DNA from: Mesorhizobium sp. 113-3-3
GTDB taxonomy: Bacteria; Pseudomonadota; Alphaproteobacteria; Rhizobiales; Rhizobiaceae
Direction: 5' to 3'
Length of the DNA: 64,000 bases
NCBI RefSeq assembly: GCF_016756495.1
Contig: NZ_AP023243.1
Span: 124,001 to 188,000 of the forward strand
The notes under the pieces are model-generated. The model was not told the origin of the DNA. It made no database searches and saw only the letters and a program-made list of their open reading frames with translations. Below are positions 51,726 through 59,736 of the stretch, in pieces; within the stretch, counting starts at the first letter, position 1, and every line of letters begins with the position of its first letter. A program made the translations under genes and the position numbers.

Positions 51726-52649
51726 TTAATTCACGCCTTTCGGCACGTTTTCGGGCGGCACCGTGGTGTCGACCACCTTCTGGCGGTGGAAGATGAACAG
51801 GCCGGCCAGAACGACGATGCCGGAGCCGATCAGGATGCGTGTACTGGGAACGTCGCCAAAGAACACCAGCCCGAACACCACGGCCCATAGCAGCAGCGTG
51901 TAGTGCAGCGGCGCCAGCGTCGAGGCCGGCGCCAGCTTGAGCGCCCGCGTGATCATCAGATGCGCGCCGCAGGAAACAATACCGAGCAGCAGCATGGCGC
52001 CGAAATCGAGCGCCGAGGGCGTCTGCCAGGCGCCGATGGTCAGCACGCCACCGACCAGCAGCGTGCCGATCGTCTGCCATGTCACCAGATTGGTGTCGCT
52101 GGTGCCGCGCAGCCGCCGATTGAGGATGATGGCGAAGGCGAAGGCAACGCTGCCGGCGAGCGCGAAGCTCGATGACAGCGAGAACGCCGCCGAGGAAGGC
52201 TTCAGCATGATCACCACGCCGCAGAAGCCGAGCAGGATCGCCACCCAGCGGCGCCAGCCGACCTTTTCGCCAAGCAGCAGATGCGACAGCGCCGCGACAT
52301 AGATCGGCCCCGCCATGTAGAAACTCATGACGTCGGCAAGCGGCAGATAGACGACCGCGGCATAGAAGAGCGCGGTGTCGAGCGTGGTCATGACGACACG
52401 CAAGATCTGCAGCTCGAGCCTTTCCATGCGAAACAGCTTGGCGGTGCCTTGATGCGCGATCATCGGCCCGAGCACGAAGAAGGCGCCGATGGAGCGGATC
52501 AGCACCACCTGGCCGACGGAGAAGCTGGCGACCAGCCATTTGCCCATCGCATCGTTCAGCGCAAACAGGAAGTCGCCGGCCAGCATCAGCAGAATGCCGG
52601 CCAGAAGCACGTTCCTGATGGTGGAATTCTGCGCCACGGGCTGCGTCAT
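51726..52649 (-). CDS. EamA-type drug/metabolite transporter
   Basis: 307 residues with ten membrane helices in two EamA repeats (first starts LLAGILLMLAGDFLFALNDAMGKWLV, second starts ALAGSVAFAFAIILNRRL). Substrates in this superfamily are amino acids, nucleobases, and other metabolites, usually exported. It lies 107 bp downstream of the CodA-like deaminase on the same strand, so it might carry the substrate or product of that enzyme. The upstream frame is open but is another frame of the deaminase gene. Confidence 0.85.
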   Translation of the reverse strand: MTQPVAQNSTIRNVLLAGILLMLAGDFLFALNDAMGKWLVASFSVGQVVLIRSIGAFFVLGPMIAHQGTAKLFRMERLELQILRVVMTTLDTALFYAAVVYLPLADVMSFYMAGPIYVAALSHLLLGEKVGWRRWVAILLGFCGVVIMLKPSSAAFSLSSSFALAGSVAFAFAIILNRRLRGTSDTNLVTWQTIGTLLVGGVLTIGAWQTPSALDFGAMLLLGIVSCGAHLMITRALKLAPASTLAPLHYTLLLWAVVFGLVFFGDVPSTRILIGSGIVVLAGLFIFHRQKVVDTTVPPENVPKGVN

Positions 52650-52756
52650 GCCGATCCCGATTCCTCCCTCACTTAAGTCGCGTCGTAGACGGAAGCCGCG
52701 GCTTTGACGAGAAGAATCCGGAGAATCGCAAGACCAGGACCGGGAATCGGCTGGGC

Positions 52757-54037
52757 CTACATGGCTTTGTGCCTGCGGTTGACCAATGCCGGCCTGCCCG
52801 GGATGGAAAGCCTTGTATCCTGCCTCGTCCGTTCCGCCACCACCTTGCCCCTGGCGATGACGCAGATGCGCTCGGCGCGCAGGCGCAGGGCCTCGATCGG
52901 ATTGCCGGCGTCGAGGACCACGAGGCTGGCGCGCTTGCCGACCGCCAGGCCGAGATGGTCGAGACCCATGATGGCGGCGTTGACGTTGGTGACCATGTCG
53001 AAGCAGCGCGCCATGTCGGCCGGGCTCGACATTTGCGCGACATGCAGGCCCATGAAGGCGACGTCCAGCATGTCGGCGGTGCCCAGCGAATACCAGGGAT
53101 CGAGCACGCAATCCTGACCCCAGCCGACACGGATGCCGAGCGCCTGCATCTCCTTGACCCGGGTCAGGCCGCGCCGCTTCGGGAAGGTATCGTGACGGCC
53201 CTGAAGCATGATGTTGATCAGCGGGTTGGGGATGGCGGAAACGCCGGCCTCGGCAATCAACGGCAGCAGCTTCGAGACATAGTAATTGTCCATCGAATGC
53301 ATGGAGGTGAGGTGCGAGCCGGCCACCTTGCCCTGCAGGCCGAGGCGCTGCGTTTCATAGGCCAGCTGCTCGATATGGCGCGACAGCGGGTCGTCGGTCT
53401 CGTCGCAATGCAGGTCGACCATCAGGCCGCGTTTGGCCGCGATCTCGCAGAGCTCGGTCACCGAGCGCGTGCCATCGGCCATGGTGCGCTCGAAATGCGG
53501 AATGCCGCCGACGATGTCGACGCCCATGTCCAGCGCACGAAGGGTGTTTTCACGTGCCTTCGGCGAGCGGTAAAAGCCGTCCTGCGGGAAAGCCACCAGT
53601 TGCAGGTCGATATAGGGCGCGATCGCTTTCTTGACGTCGAGCAGGGCCTCGACCGCCAGCAGCCTGTCGTCGCAGACGTCGACATGGGTGCGGATGGCGA
53701 GCAGGCCCATCGACACCGCCCAGTCGCAATAGGCGAGCGCCCGGTCGCGCACCGCCTCATGCGTCAAAAGCGGCTTCAACTCACCCCATAGCGCAATGCC
53801 TTCCAACAGCGTGCCCGAGGCGTTGATGCGCGGAATGCCATAGGACAGCGTTGCATCCATATGGAAATGCGGGTCGACAAAAGGCGGCGAGACCAGATTG
53901 CCGCTGGCATCGACCTCGGCCCGGGCGGAACCCTGCAATTTGAGCTCGATCGCGGCGATCGTCTCGCCGCTGATGCCGATATCGGCAATCCTGCCATCCG
54001 GCAGCGTGCCGCCACGAACGATAAGGTCGAAATCCAT
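52757..54037 (-). CDS. CodA-like deaminase with Cys at the discriminating position (possible 5-methylcytosine deaminase)
   Basis: 426 residues against 427 in E. coli CodA. Metal-binding HFHMD (His57, His59), LHCDETDDPLS, GSHLTSMHSMDN and the segment RHDTFPKRRGLTRVKEM are shared with CodA. The CodA sequence FGHDDVFDPWYPLG reads WGQDCVLDPWYSLG here: the metal Asp is kept (Asp309) but the next Asp, Asp-314 in CodA, is Cys310. In published work, CodA homologues lacking that Asp deaminate 5-methylcytosine to thymine. The enzyme should act on a pyrimidine base, and 5-methylcytosine is the best guess. The ATG at 54037 is the natural start; the gene is divergent from the ABC exporter. Confidence 0.85.
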   Translation of the reverse strand: MDFDLIVRGGTLPDGRIADIGISGETIAAIELKLQGSARAEVDASGNLVSPPFVDPHFHMDATLSYGIPRINASGTLLEGIALWGELKPLLTHEAVRDRALAYCDWAVSMGLLAIRTHVDVCDDRLLAVEALLDVKKAIAPYIDLQLVAFPQDGFYRSPKARENTLRALDMGVDIVGGIPHFERTMADGTRSVTELCEIAAKRGLMVDLHCDETDDPLSRHIEQLAYETQRLGLQGKVAGSHLTSMHSMDNYYVSKLLPLIAEAGVSAIPNPLINIMLQGRHDTFPKRRGLTRVKEMQALGIRVGWGQDCVLDPWYSLGTADMLDVAFMGLHVAQMSSPADMARCFDMVTNVNAAIMGLDHLGLAVGKRASLVVLDAGNPIEALRLRAERICVIARGKVVAERTRQDTRLSIPGRPALVNRRHKAM

Positions 54038-54186
54038 CTGTCGTCTCGCTTGAAGAATCACTTTGCCATCGTGTCCCAAAAGACAGCATGACGCAGCGGT
54101 TTCTTTCCAGAAGCCGCCAACGGTTCCATCCGGCCACAACTCCCTCTATAAGCCGCCTTCGTCATTCCGCTATCAAGGATCAGCCT

Positions 54187-55941
54187 TTGTTTCGTTTCTT
54201 CCGCTCGACGGAAAACCAGCGCCTCGTCGCAAGGCTGGTCAGGGAATCGTTCCGGGAGCATATGTTCGGATATGGCGCGGCCATTCTATCGATGCTGGTG
54301 GTGGCCGGCATGACCGCGGCCAGCGCCTGGATCCTGCGCGAAATCACCAATGAATTCGTGATCGACAAGCGGGTCGACCGCGTCAACATGATTGCCGCGG
54401 CGGTCGCCGGGATCTTCGTCCTCAAGGGCCTCGCCAATTTCGTCCAGGCCTATTTCATGAGCCGGGTCGGCAATGCCATCATCGCCGACCGACAGCGCAA
54501 GATCTACGACCGTATCCTGGCGCAAGGCATCGAATTCTACCATTCGACCTCGTCATCCGACCTGATCACCCGCATGACCAACAATGCCCAGGCGGCACGC
54601 AACGTGCTCGACCTGATCGTCACCTCCTATGTGCGCGATCTGGTGACCCTGCTTGCCTTGATTGGTGTCATGGTCTGGCAGCAGCCGGTGCTGTCACTGA
54701 TCTGCTTCGTCGCCGGGCCCGTGGCCATCTATGGCGTCAACCGCATCCTGAAGCGCGTGCGCAAGTTCGCGGCCATGGAGTTCCGCTCGGTTGGCCAGAT
54801 CATTCAGGTGATGCAGGAAACCGCTATCGGCGTGCGCGTGGTCAAATCCTTCAACCTCGAAGGCTTGATGCGCAAGCGCATGTACAAGGCGGTGGCGGAC
54901 GTCGAGGATCGGGCCAACAACATTGCCGCGCTGGAAGCGGTGACCAGCCCGGTGATGGAGACGCTGGCCGGGCTGGCGATCGCCGGCGCCGTCATGGTCA
55001 GCGGTCTCCTGGTTCTGCAGGGCGGCCAGATGCCGGGTAACATCATGGCATTCATCGCGGCGCTGCTGCTCGCCTATGAACCGGCAAAGCGCCTCGCGCG
55101 CGTGCGCATCTCGCTGGAAAGCGGCATCGTCGGCGTGCGCATGATGTTCCAGCTCGCCGACGCGCCGCTGACACTGGCCGAGAGGCCCGATGCAAAGCCA
55201 CTTCTGGCGGGACCGGGCGAGATCCGGTTCGATACCGTCAGCTTCGCCTATCAGAACGGCCCGCCGGTGCTCGATGGTTTCGACCTCACCCTTGCGCCCG
55301 GCAAGATGACGGCGCTGGTCGGGCCCTCCGGCGGCGGCAAGTCGACGATCCTGAACCTGATCATGCGCATGTACGACCCCAACAGCGGCAGGGTGCTGCT
55401 CGACGGTCAGGACATTTCCCACGCGACGCTCGCCTCACTGCGGGAAAAGATCGCCTATGTCAGCCAGGACACGTTCCTGTTCGCCGGCACCATCATGCAC
55501 AACATCCGGCTTGGGCGGCAGGACGCGACCGACAACGAGGTGATTGCCGCGGCCAAGGCCGCCAACGCGCATGACTTCATCATGGCGCAGGCGAAGGGCT
55601 ATGAGACCGACGTCGGCGAGAATGGCGGGCTCTTGTCGGGCGGCCAGCGCCAACGCATCTCGATCGCGCGCGCCATGCTGCGCAACGCCGAAATCCTGCT
55701 CTTGGACGAGGCGACCAGCGCGCTCGACGCCGAATCCGAAGCGCTGTTCCGCGACGCGCTGCAGCAGCTGACCGAGGGCCGCACGACGATCGTCATCGCG
55801 CACCGCCTGTCGACCGTGCACCAGGCCGACACGATCGTGGTGCTGGAAGGCGGCAAGGTGGTGGAGAGCGGGCCACATCGAGAGCTGCTCACGCAGGGCG
55901 GGCTCTACCAGAAGCTTTATGAGTACCAGTTGATGCCGTGA
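54187..55941 (+). CDS. MsbA-type ABC exporter (membrane and ATPase domains fused)
   Basis: About 584 residues. Six membrane helices over about 25-300 are followed by an ATPase with Walker A GPSGGGKST, signature LSGGQRQRISIARAM, Walker B ILLLDEATSALD and switch His in IVIAHRLST. The architecture is that of MsbA/lipid A and multidrug half-transporters, which work as homodimers in the inner membrane. The TTG at 54187 is preferred for AAGGA 7 bases upstream; an ATG at 54088 in frame would leave only 50 bp to the divergent deaminase gene. The substrate is unknown, with lipid or drug export most likely. Confidence 0.87.
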   Translation: MFRFFRSTENQRLVARLVRESFREHMFGYGAAILSMLVVAGMTAASAWILREITNEFVIDKRVDRVNMIAAAVAGIFVLKGLANFVQAYFMSRVGNAIIADRQRKIYDRILAQGIEFYHSTSSSDLITRMTNNAQAARNVLDLIVTSYVRDLVTLLALIGVMVWQQPVLSLICFVAGPVAIYGVNRILKRVRKFAAMEFRSVGQIIQVMQETAIGVRVVKSFNLEGLMRKRMYKAVADVEDRANNIAALEAVTSPVMETLAGLAIAGAVMVSGLLVLQGGQMPGNIMAFIAALLLAYEPAKRLARVRISLESGIVGVRMMFQLADAPLTLAERPDAKPLLAGPGEIRFDTVSFAYQNGPPVLDGFDLTLAPGKMTALVGPSGGGKSTILNLIMRMYDPNSGRVLLDGQDISHATLASLREKIAYVSQDTFLFAGTIMHNIRLGRQDATDNEVIAAAKAANAHDFIMAQAKGYETDVGENGGLLSGGQRQRISIARAMLRNAEILLLDEATSALDAESEALFRDALQQLTEGRTTIVIAHRLSTVHQADTIVVLEGGKVVESGPHRELLTQGGLYQKLYEYQLMP

Positions 55942-55946
55942 GCCCT

Positions 55947-56047
55947 ACCCTCCCCCTTGTGGGGAGGGTCGCTGCGCAGCAGCGGGGCGGGGGGTACGGC
56001 GCCGCCCCCACCCGGACCTTCGGTCCGACCTCCCCACAAGGGGGAGG
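55947..56047. repeat. Palindromic repeat element between convergent genes
   Basis: Bounded by ACCCTCCCC/GGGGAGGGT (55947-55969) and CCTCCCC/GGGGAGG (56029-56047), with a GGACC/GGTCC hairpin at 56014-56026. The words match the element at 37255-37376. Located between the ABC exporter and ilvD, it may act as a two-way terminator. Confidence 0.78.
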
Positions 56048-56067
56048 CAGGGGGTCGCGGCCTTAGT

Positions 56068-57912
56068 TCACTCCGGCACGTGCCGCACCGCGCCCTTGTC
56101 GGCGCTGGTGGCGAAGGCGGCGTAGGCGCGCAGCGCGGTCGTCACCTTGCGCTTGCGCTTTTCCTCGGGCTTCCAGGCCAGGGCGCCCTTGGCTTCCATC
56201 GCCGCCCGGCGTGCTTCAAGCTCTTCATCGCTGACGGCAAGGCGGATGGTGCGGTTGGGGATGTCGATCTCGATCGTGTCGCCCTCCTGCACCAGCCCGA
56301 TCGTGCCGCCTTCGGCGGCTTCCGGCGACGCATGACCGATCGACAGACCAGACGTACCGCCGGAGAAGCGGCCGTCGGTGACCAGCGCGCAGGCCTTGCC
56401 CAGGCCCTTCGACTTCAGATAGCTGGTCGGATAGAGCATTTCCTGCATGCCGGGGCCGCCGCGCGGGCCCTCATAGCGGATGACGACAACATCGCCGGCC
56501 TTGATCTCGTTGGAGAGGATGGCCTTGACCGAGGCGTCCTGGCTTTCGAACACCCGCGCCGGGCCGGTGAACTTCAGGATCGACTCATCGACGCCGGCCG
56601 TCTTCACGATACAGCCGTCGAGCGCCAGATTGCCCTTGAGCACGGCAAGGCCGCCGTCTTTCGAGAACGGCGTTTCCGCCGAACGGATGACGCCCTTCTC
56701 GCGGTCGAGATCGAGATCGTCCCAGCGGCGGTCCTGGCTGAAGGCGACCTGCGTCGGCACGCCGCCGGGGGCGGCAAGGAAGAAGTCGCGGACGTTCTGG
56801 CTGGAGGTGCGGGAAATATCCCAGTGATCGAGCGCCTCGCCGAGGCTCGCGGTGTGCACGGTCGGCAGGTCGCGGTTGAGCAGCCCGGCATTGTCGAGCT
56901 GGCCCAGGATGGCCATGATGCCGCCGGCGCGGTGGACGTCTTCCATGTGGACGTCGGACTTGGCCGGCGCCACCTTGCAGAGCACCGGAACCCGCCGCGA
57001 CAACCGGTCGATGTCTTCCATGGTGAAGTCGACCTCGCCCTCATGGGCGGCGGCCAGGATGTGCAGCACGGTGTTGGTCGAGCCGCCCATGGCGATGTCG
57101 AGCGTCATGGCGTTCTCGAAGGCGCCCTTGGAAGCGATGCTACGCGGCAGTGCGCTCTCGTCGTCCTGCTCGTAATAGCGCTGCGCGAGATCGACGATGA
57201 GATGGCCGGCCTCGACGAAAAGGCGCTTGCGGTCGGCGTGGGTGGCCAGCGTGGAGCCGTTGCCGGGCAACGACAGGCCGAGCGCCTCGGTCAGGCAGTT
57301 CATGGAATTGGCGGTGAACATGCCCGAGCAGGAGCCGCAGGTCGGGCAGGCCGAGCGCTCGATGACCTTGACGTCCTCGTCGGAGATCTTGTCGTCGGCC
57401 GCCGCGACCATCGCGTCGACCAGGTCGAGCGCCTGCGTCTTGCCGGCCAGCACCACCTTGCCGGCTTCCATCGGCCCGCCGGAGACGAAGACGGTCGGGA
57501 TGTTGAGCCGCAGCGAGGCCATCAGCATGCCGGGGGTGATCTTGTCGCAATTGGAGATGCAGACCATGGCGTCGGCGCAGTGGGCGTTGACCATGTATTC
57601 GACGGAATCGGCGATCAGCTCGCGCGACGGCAGCGAATAGAGCATGCCGTCATGGCCCATGGCGATGCCGTCGTCGACGGCGATGGTGTTGAACTCCTTG
57701 GCGACGCCGCCGGCCTTCTCGATCTCGCGCGCCACCAACTGGCCGAGGTCCTTCAAATGCACATGGCCCGGCACGAACTGCGTGAAGGAATTGACCACCG
57801 CGATGATCGGCTTGCCGAAATCCGAGTCCTTCATGCCGGTGGCGCGCCACAGGCCGCGGGCGCCGGCCATGTTGCGGCCATGGGTGGTGGTGCGGGAGCG
57901 ATAGGCAGGCAT
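56068..57912 (-). CDS. ilvD: Dihydroxy-acid dehydratase
   Basis: 614 residues against 616 in E. coli. It dehydrates 2,3-dihydroxy-isovalerate and -methylvalerate in valine, isoleucine and leucine synthesis. It begins [20 protein letters not shown], and its cluster cysteines are in [11 protein letters not shown] and [29 protein letters not shown] indicates the IlvD rather than the sugar-acid branch, in contrast to the gene at 15018. It is a single gene, divergent from the ArsR operon. Confidence 0.97.
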   Translation of the reverse strand: MPAYRSRTTTHGRNMAGARGLWRATGMKDSDFGKPIIAVVNSFTQFVPGHVHLKDLGQLVAREIEKAGGVAKEFNTIAVDDGIAMGHDGMLYSLPSRELIADSVEYMVNAHCADAMVCISNCDKITPGMLMASLRLNIPTVFVSGGPMEAGKVVLAGKTQALDLVDAMVAAADDKISDEDVKVIERSACPTCGSCSGMFTANSMNCLTEALGLSLPGNGSTLATHADRKRLFVEAGHLIVDLAQRYYEQDDESALPRSIASKGAFENAMTLDIAMGGSTNTVLHILAAAHEGEVDFTMEDIDRLSRRVPVLCKVAPAKSDVHMEDVHRAGGIMAILGQLDNAGLLNRDLPTVHTASLGEALDHWDISRTSSQNVRDFFLAAPGGVPTQVAFSQDRRWDDLDLDREKGVIRSAETPFSKDGGLAVLKGNLALDGCIVKTAGVDESILKFTGPARVFESQDASVKAILSNEIKAGDVVVIRYEGPRGGPGMQEMLYPTSYLKSKGLGKACALVTDGRFSGGTSGLSIGHASPEAAEGGTIGLVQEGDTIEIDIPNRTIRLAVSDEELEARRAAMEAKGALAWKPEEKRKRKVTTALRAYAAFATSADKGAVRHVPE

Positions 57913-58042
57913 GTTTTTTCCTTGGTGGCTGGCCGCGGCCGGGGAATGGCGCGGCGGAGCTGAATTTGGATCGCAGGCGTTATAGACGCCATAGCTTGGT
58001 CTGGCCACATTTTTGCGATGCGCCACGAAATCCGGATGGACG

Positions 58043-58098
58043 TTGACGATCGGATCTCGGTTGTATATAGCCAATTGGGTATATACCTTATTGGCTAT
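58043..58098 (+). promoter_or_regulatory. Promoter and ArsR-type operator of the SRPBCC operon
   Basis: TTGACG (58043-58048) and TATAGC (58066-58071) form a promoter with 17-bp spacing. Over the -10 lies a 24-bp palindrome with one mismatch (58063-58086; arms GTATATA and TATATAC around CCAATTGG). A second inverted pair, ATAGCCAAT (58067-58075) and ATTGGCTAT (58090-58098), overlaps it. Together they are ideal binding sites for the ArsR protein encoded next. Confidence 0.78.
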
Positions 58099-58107
58099 GG
58101 AAATCCG

Positions 58108-58452
58108 ATGGACCAGCTGGACGCCACTTTTGCCGCACTCGCCGATCCGACACGCCGAGCCATCCTGGCCCGGCTCATCCAGGGCGAAGCATCCGTGATG
58201 GAACTCGCAGAGCCCTTCGCGATGAGCCAGCCCTCGATCTCCAAGCACCTCAAGGTGCTGGAAAACGCCGGGCTGATTTCGCGTGGCCGCGACGCGCAGC
58301 GCCGGCCCTGCCGGTTGGAGGCAAAACCGCTGGCCGACGCCAATGACTGGCTGGAGCGTTATCGCAAGATCTGGGAAGGCAACTTCCAGCGCCTCGACGC
58401 GCTGCTTGGCGCGATGAAGGCCGAGAAAGCCCCCGACAGTACCGACCAATAG
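58108..58452 (+). CDS. ArsR-family transcriptional repressor (SRPBCC-linked type)
   Basis: 114 residues, winged helix. It starts [22 protein letters not shown], the recognition region is [22 protein letters not shown], and the wing is [12 protein letters not shown]. No metal-binding ELCVCDL motif is present, so it is the type commonly paired with an SRPBCC gene rather than an arsenic or metal sensor. The ATG at 58108 is the family start; the upstream in-frame ORF covers the promoter. It is followed 74 bp later by the SRPBCC gene. Confidence 0.9.
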   Translation: MDQLDATFAALADPTRRAILARLIQGEASVMELAEPFAMSQPSISKHLKVLENAGLISRGRDAQRRPCRLEAKPLADANDWLERYRKIWEGNFQRLDALLGAMKAEKAPDSTDQ

Positions 58453-58526
58453 CCGAAAAAAGATCGCGGCCTGTGTCGGATCACCGGCCTGCCGCACGTC
58501 CTTTGGCAAACATGAGGAGGACCAAG

Positions 58527-59054
58527 ATGAGCACCACAACCTTGCCCGGTTCGACCGTCGCCACGCTGACGGTGACCACGCCCAGCGACCGCGAGGTCCA
58601 GATCACCCGCATCTTCGATGCGTCGCGGCCAATGGTCTTCGATTGCTGGACGATACCGGAGCTTTTGAAGGGCTGGCTGCATGGCCCGGACGGTTGGCGG
58701 CTGGCGATCTGCGAAATCGACCTCAGGGTTGGCGGCGCCACGCGCTACGTCTGGCAGCATCGCGATGGCCGAAGCATGGGCATGAGCGGCGCCTATCGCG
58801 AAATCGTGCGTCCGGCCAGGATCGTCGCCACCGAACTGTTCGACGAGGATTGGACTGGTGGCGAAACCATAGGGACCGTGGTCTTCACCGAACAGGCCGG
58901 AAAGACGCTGTTGACCCAGACGGTGCTTTACGCCTCGCAAGCGGCCCGTGACGGCGCGCTCGGCACCGGCATGACCCGCGGCATGGGCGAGAGCTATGCC
59001 CAGCTCGACGCTTATCTCGCTTCACTTCAGGACGCTGCCAAAGGCGCCGCCTGA
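58527..59054 (+). CDS. SRPBCC (AHSA1-like) protein
   Basis: 175 residues of the AHSA1/CalC-like START fold: [20 protein letters not shown] at the start, [27 protein letters not shown], and the final long helix [16 protein letters not shown]. This hydrophobic-cavity fold binds small ligands; paired with ArsR and VOC proteins the set is widespread but poorly understood. GAGGAGG lies 6 bases before the ATG. Second gene of the ArsR operon. Confidence 0.88.
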   Translation: MSTTTLPGSTVATLTVTTPSDREVQITRIFDASRPMVFDCWTIPELLKGWLHGPDGWRLAICEIDLRVGGATRYVWQHRDGRSMGMSGAYREIVRPARIVATELFDEDWTGGETIGTVVFTEQAGKTLLTQTVLYASQAARDGALGTGMTRGMGESYAQLDAYLASLQDAAKGAA

Positions 59055-59099
59055 CCCTTCCTTCACCCAAGCAGCCAAAGAGAAAACAAGGAGCACGAC

Positions 59100-59570
59100 A
59101 TGCAAAAGATCACCACCTGCCTGTGGTTCAACGACCAGGCCGAAGAGGCGACGAATTTCTACGTCTCCATCTTCAAGAATTCGAAGGTGCTGAGCATGAT
59201 GCGTTGGCCGAAGGGCCACGCCGATGAAGGCAAGGTGCTGGTGACGACGTTCGAGCTCGACGGCGTGCGGTTCCAGGCGCTCAACGGGGGACCGCAATTC
59301 AAGTTCAACGAGGCGATGTCACAGTCGATCGACTGCAAGACGCAGGAAGAGGTGGATTATTTCTGGGACAGGCTCCTCGAAGGTGGCGGCGAACCATCGC
59401 AATGCAGCTGGCTGAAGGACAGGTTCGGTGTTTCCTGGCAGGTCGTGCCGGAGCAGTTGCCGCGCCTGCTTCAGGATCCGGATAGGGCCAAGGCCAGCCG
59501 GGTGATGGATGCGATGATGCAGATGAGCAAGATCGACATTGCCAAGCTCGAAGCGGCAGCGAAGGGTTGA
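59100..59570 (+). CDS. PhnB-like VOC-family protein
   Basis: 156 residues. PhnB/3-demethylubiquinone methyltransferase-like VOC domain: KITTCLWFNDQAEEATNFYVSIF at the start, LDGVRFQALNGGPQFKFNEAMS, then CSWLKDRFGVSWQVVP. The names in databases refer to similarity only; it is probably a ligand-binding or detoxification protein. AAGGAGCACGAC lies before the ATG. Third gene of the ArsR-SRPBCC unit. Its TGA stop codon falls exactly at the start of a mosaic repeat. Confidence 0.88.
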   Translation: MQKITTCLWFNDQAEEATNFYVSIFKNSKVLSMMRWPKGHADEGKVLVTTFELDGVRFQALNGGPQFKFNEAMSQSIDCKTQEEVDYFWDRLLEGGGEPSQCSWLKDRFGVSWQVVPEQLPRLLQDPDRAKASRVMDAMMQMSKIDIAKLEAAAKG

Positions 59571-59725
59571 GAAGCGGTCCGCGTAGCGGACGAAAAGCCA
59601 ATTGCTTGGCTTTTCGAGCTTCGAACGCCCGGAGCCTGCGAAGGCCGGGGGCACATGATCCTTGAGGTCGGCGCCGCCCCTCATCCGCCCTTCGGACACC
59701 TTCTCCCCGTGAACGGGGAGAAGGT
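59568..59725. repeat. Mosaic intergenic repeat between convergent genes (copy 2)
   Basis: Module A (about 59568-59650, TGAGAAGCGGTCCGCG to CGAACGCCCGGAGCC with an internal AAAAGCC/GGCTTTT hairpin) is followed by module B (about 59677-59725, GCGCCGCCCCTCATCC to a 13-bp perfect hairpin ACCTTCTCCCCGT with complement). Both modules match the element at 32656-32881, but module B is inverted relative to A there. Confidence 0.82.
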
Positions 59726-59736
59726 AAAACTGGCAC

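Noticed and set aside
58108..58452. Arsenic or metal-sensing ArsR protein
   Set aside because: The metal-binding cysteine motif is absent and the neighbours are SRPBCC and VOC genes, not ars genes.
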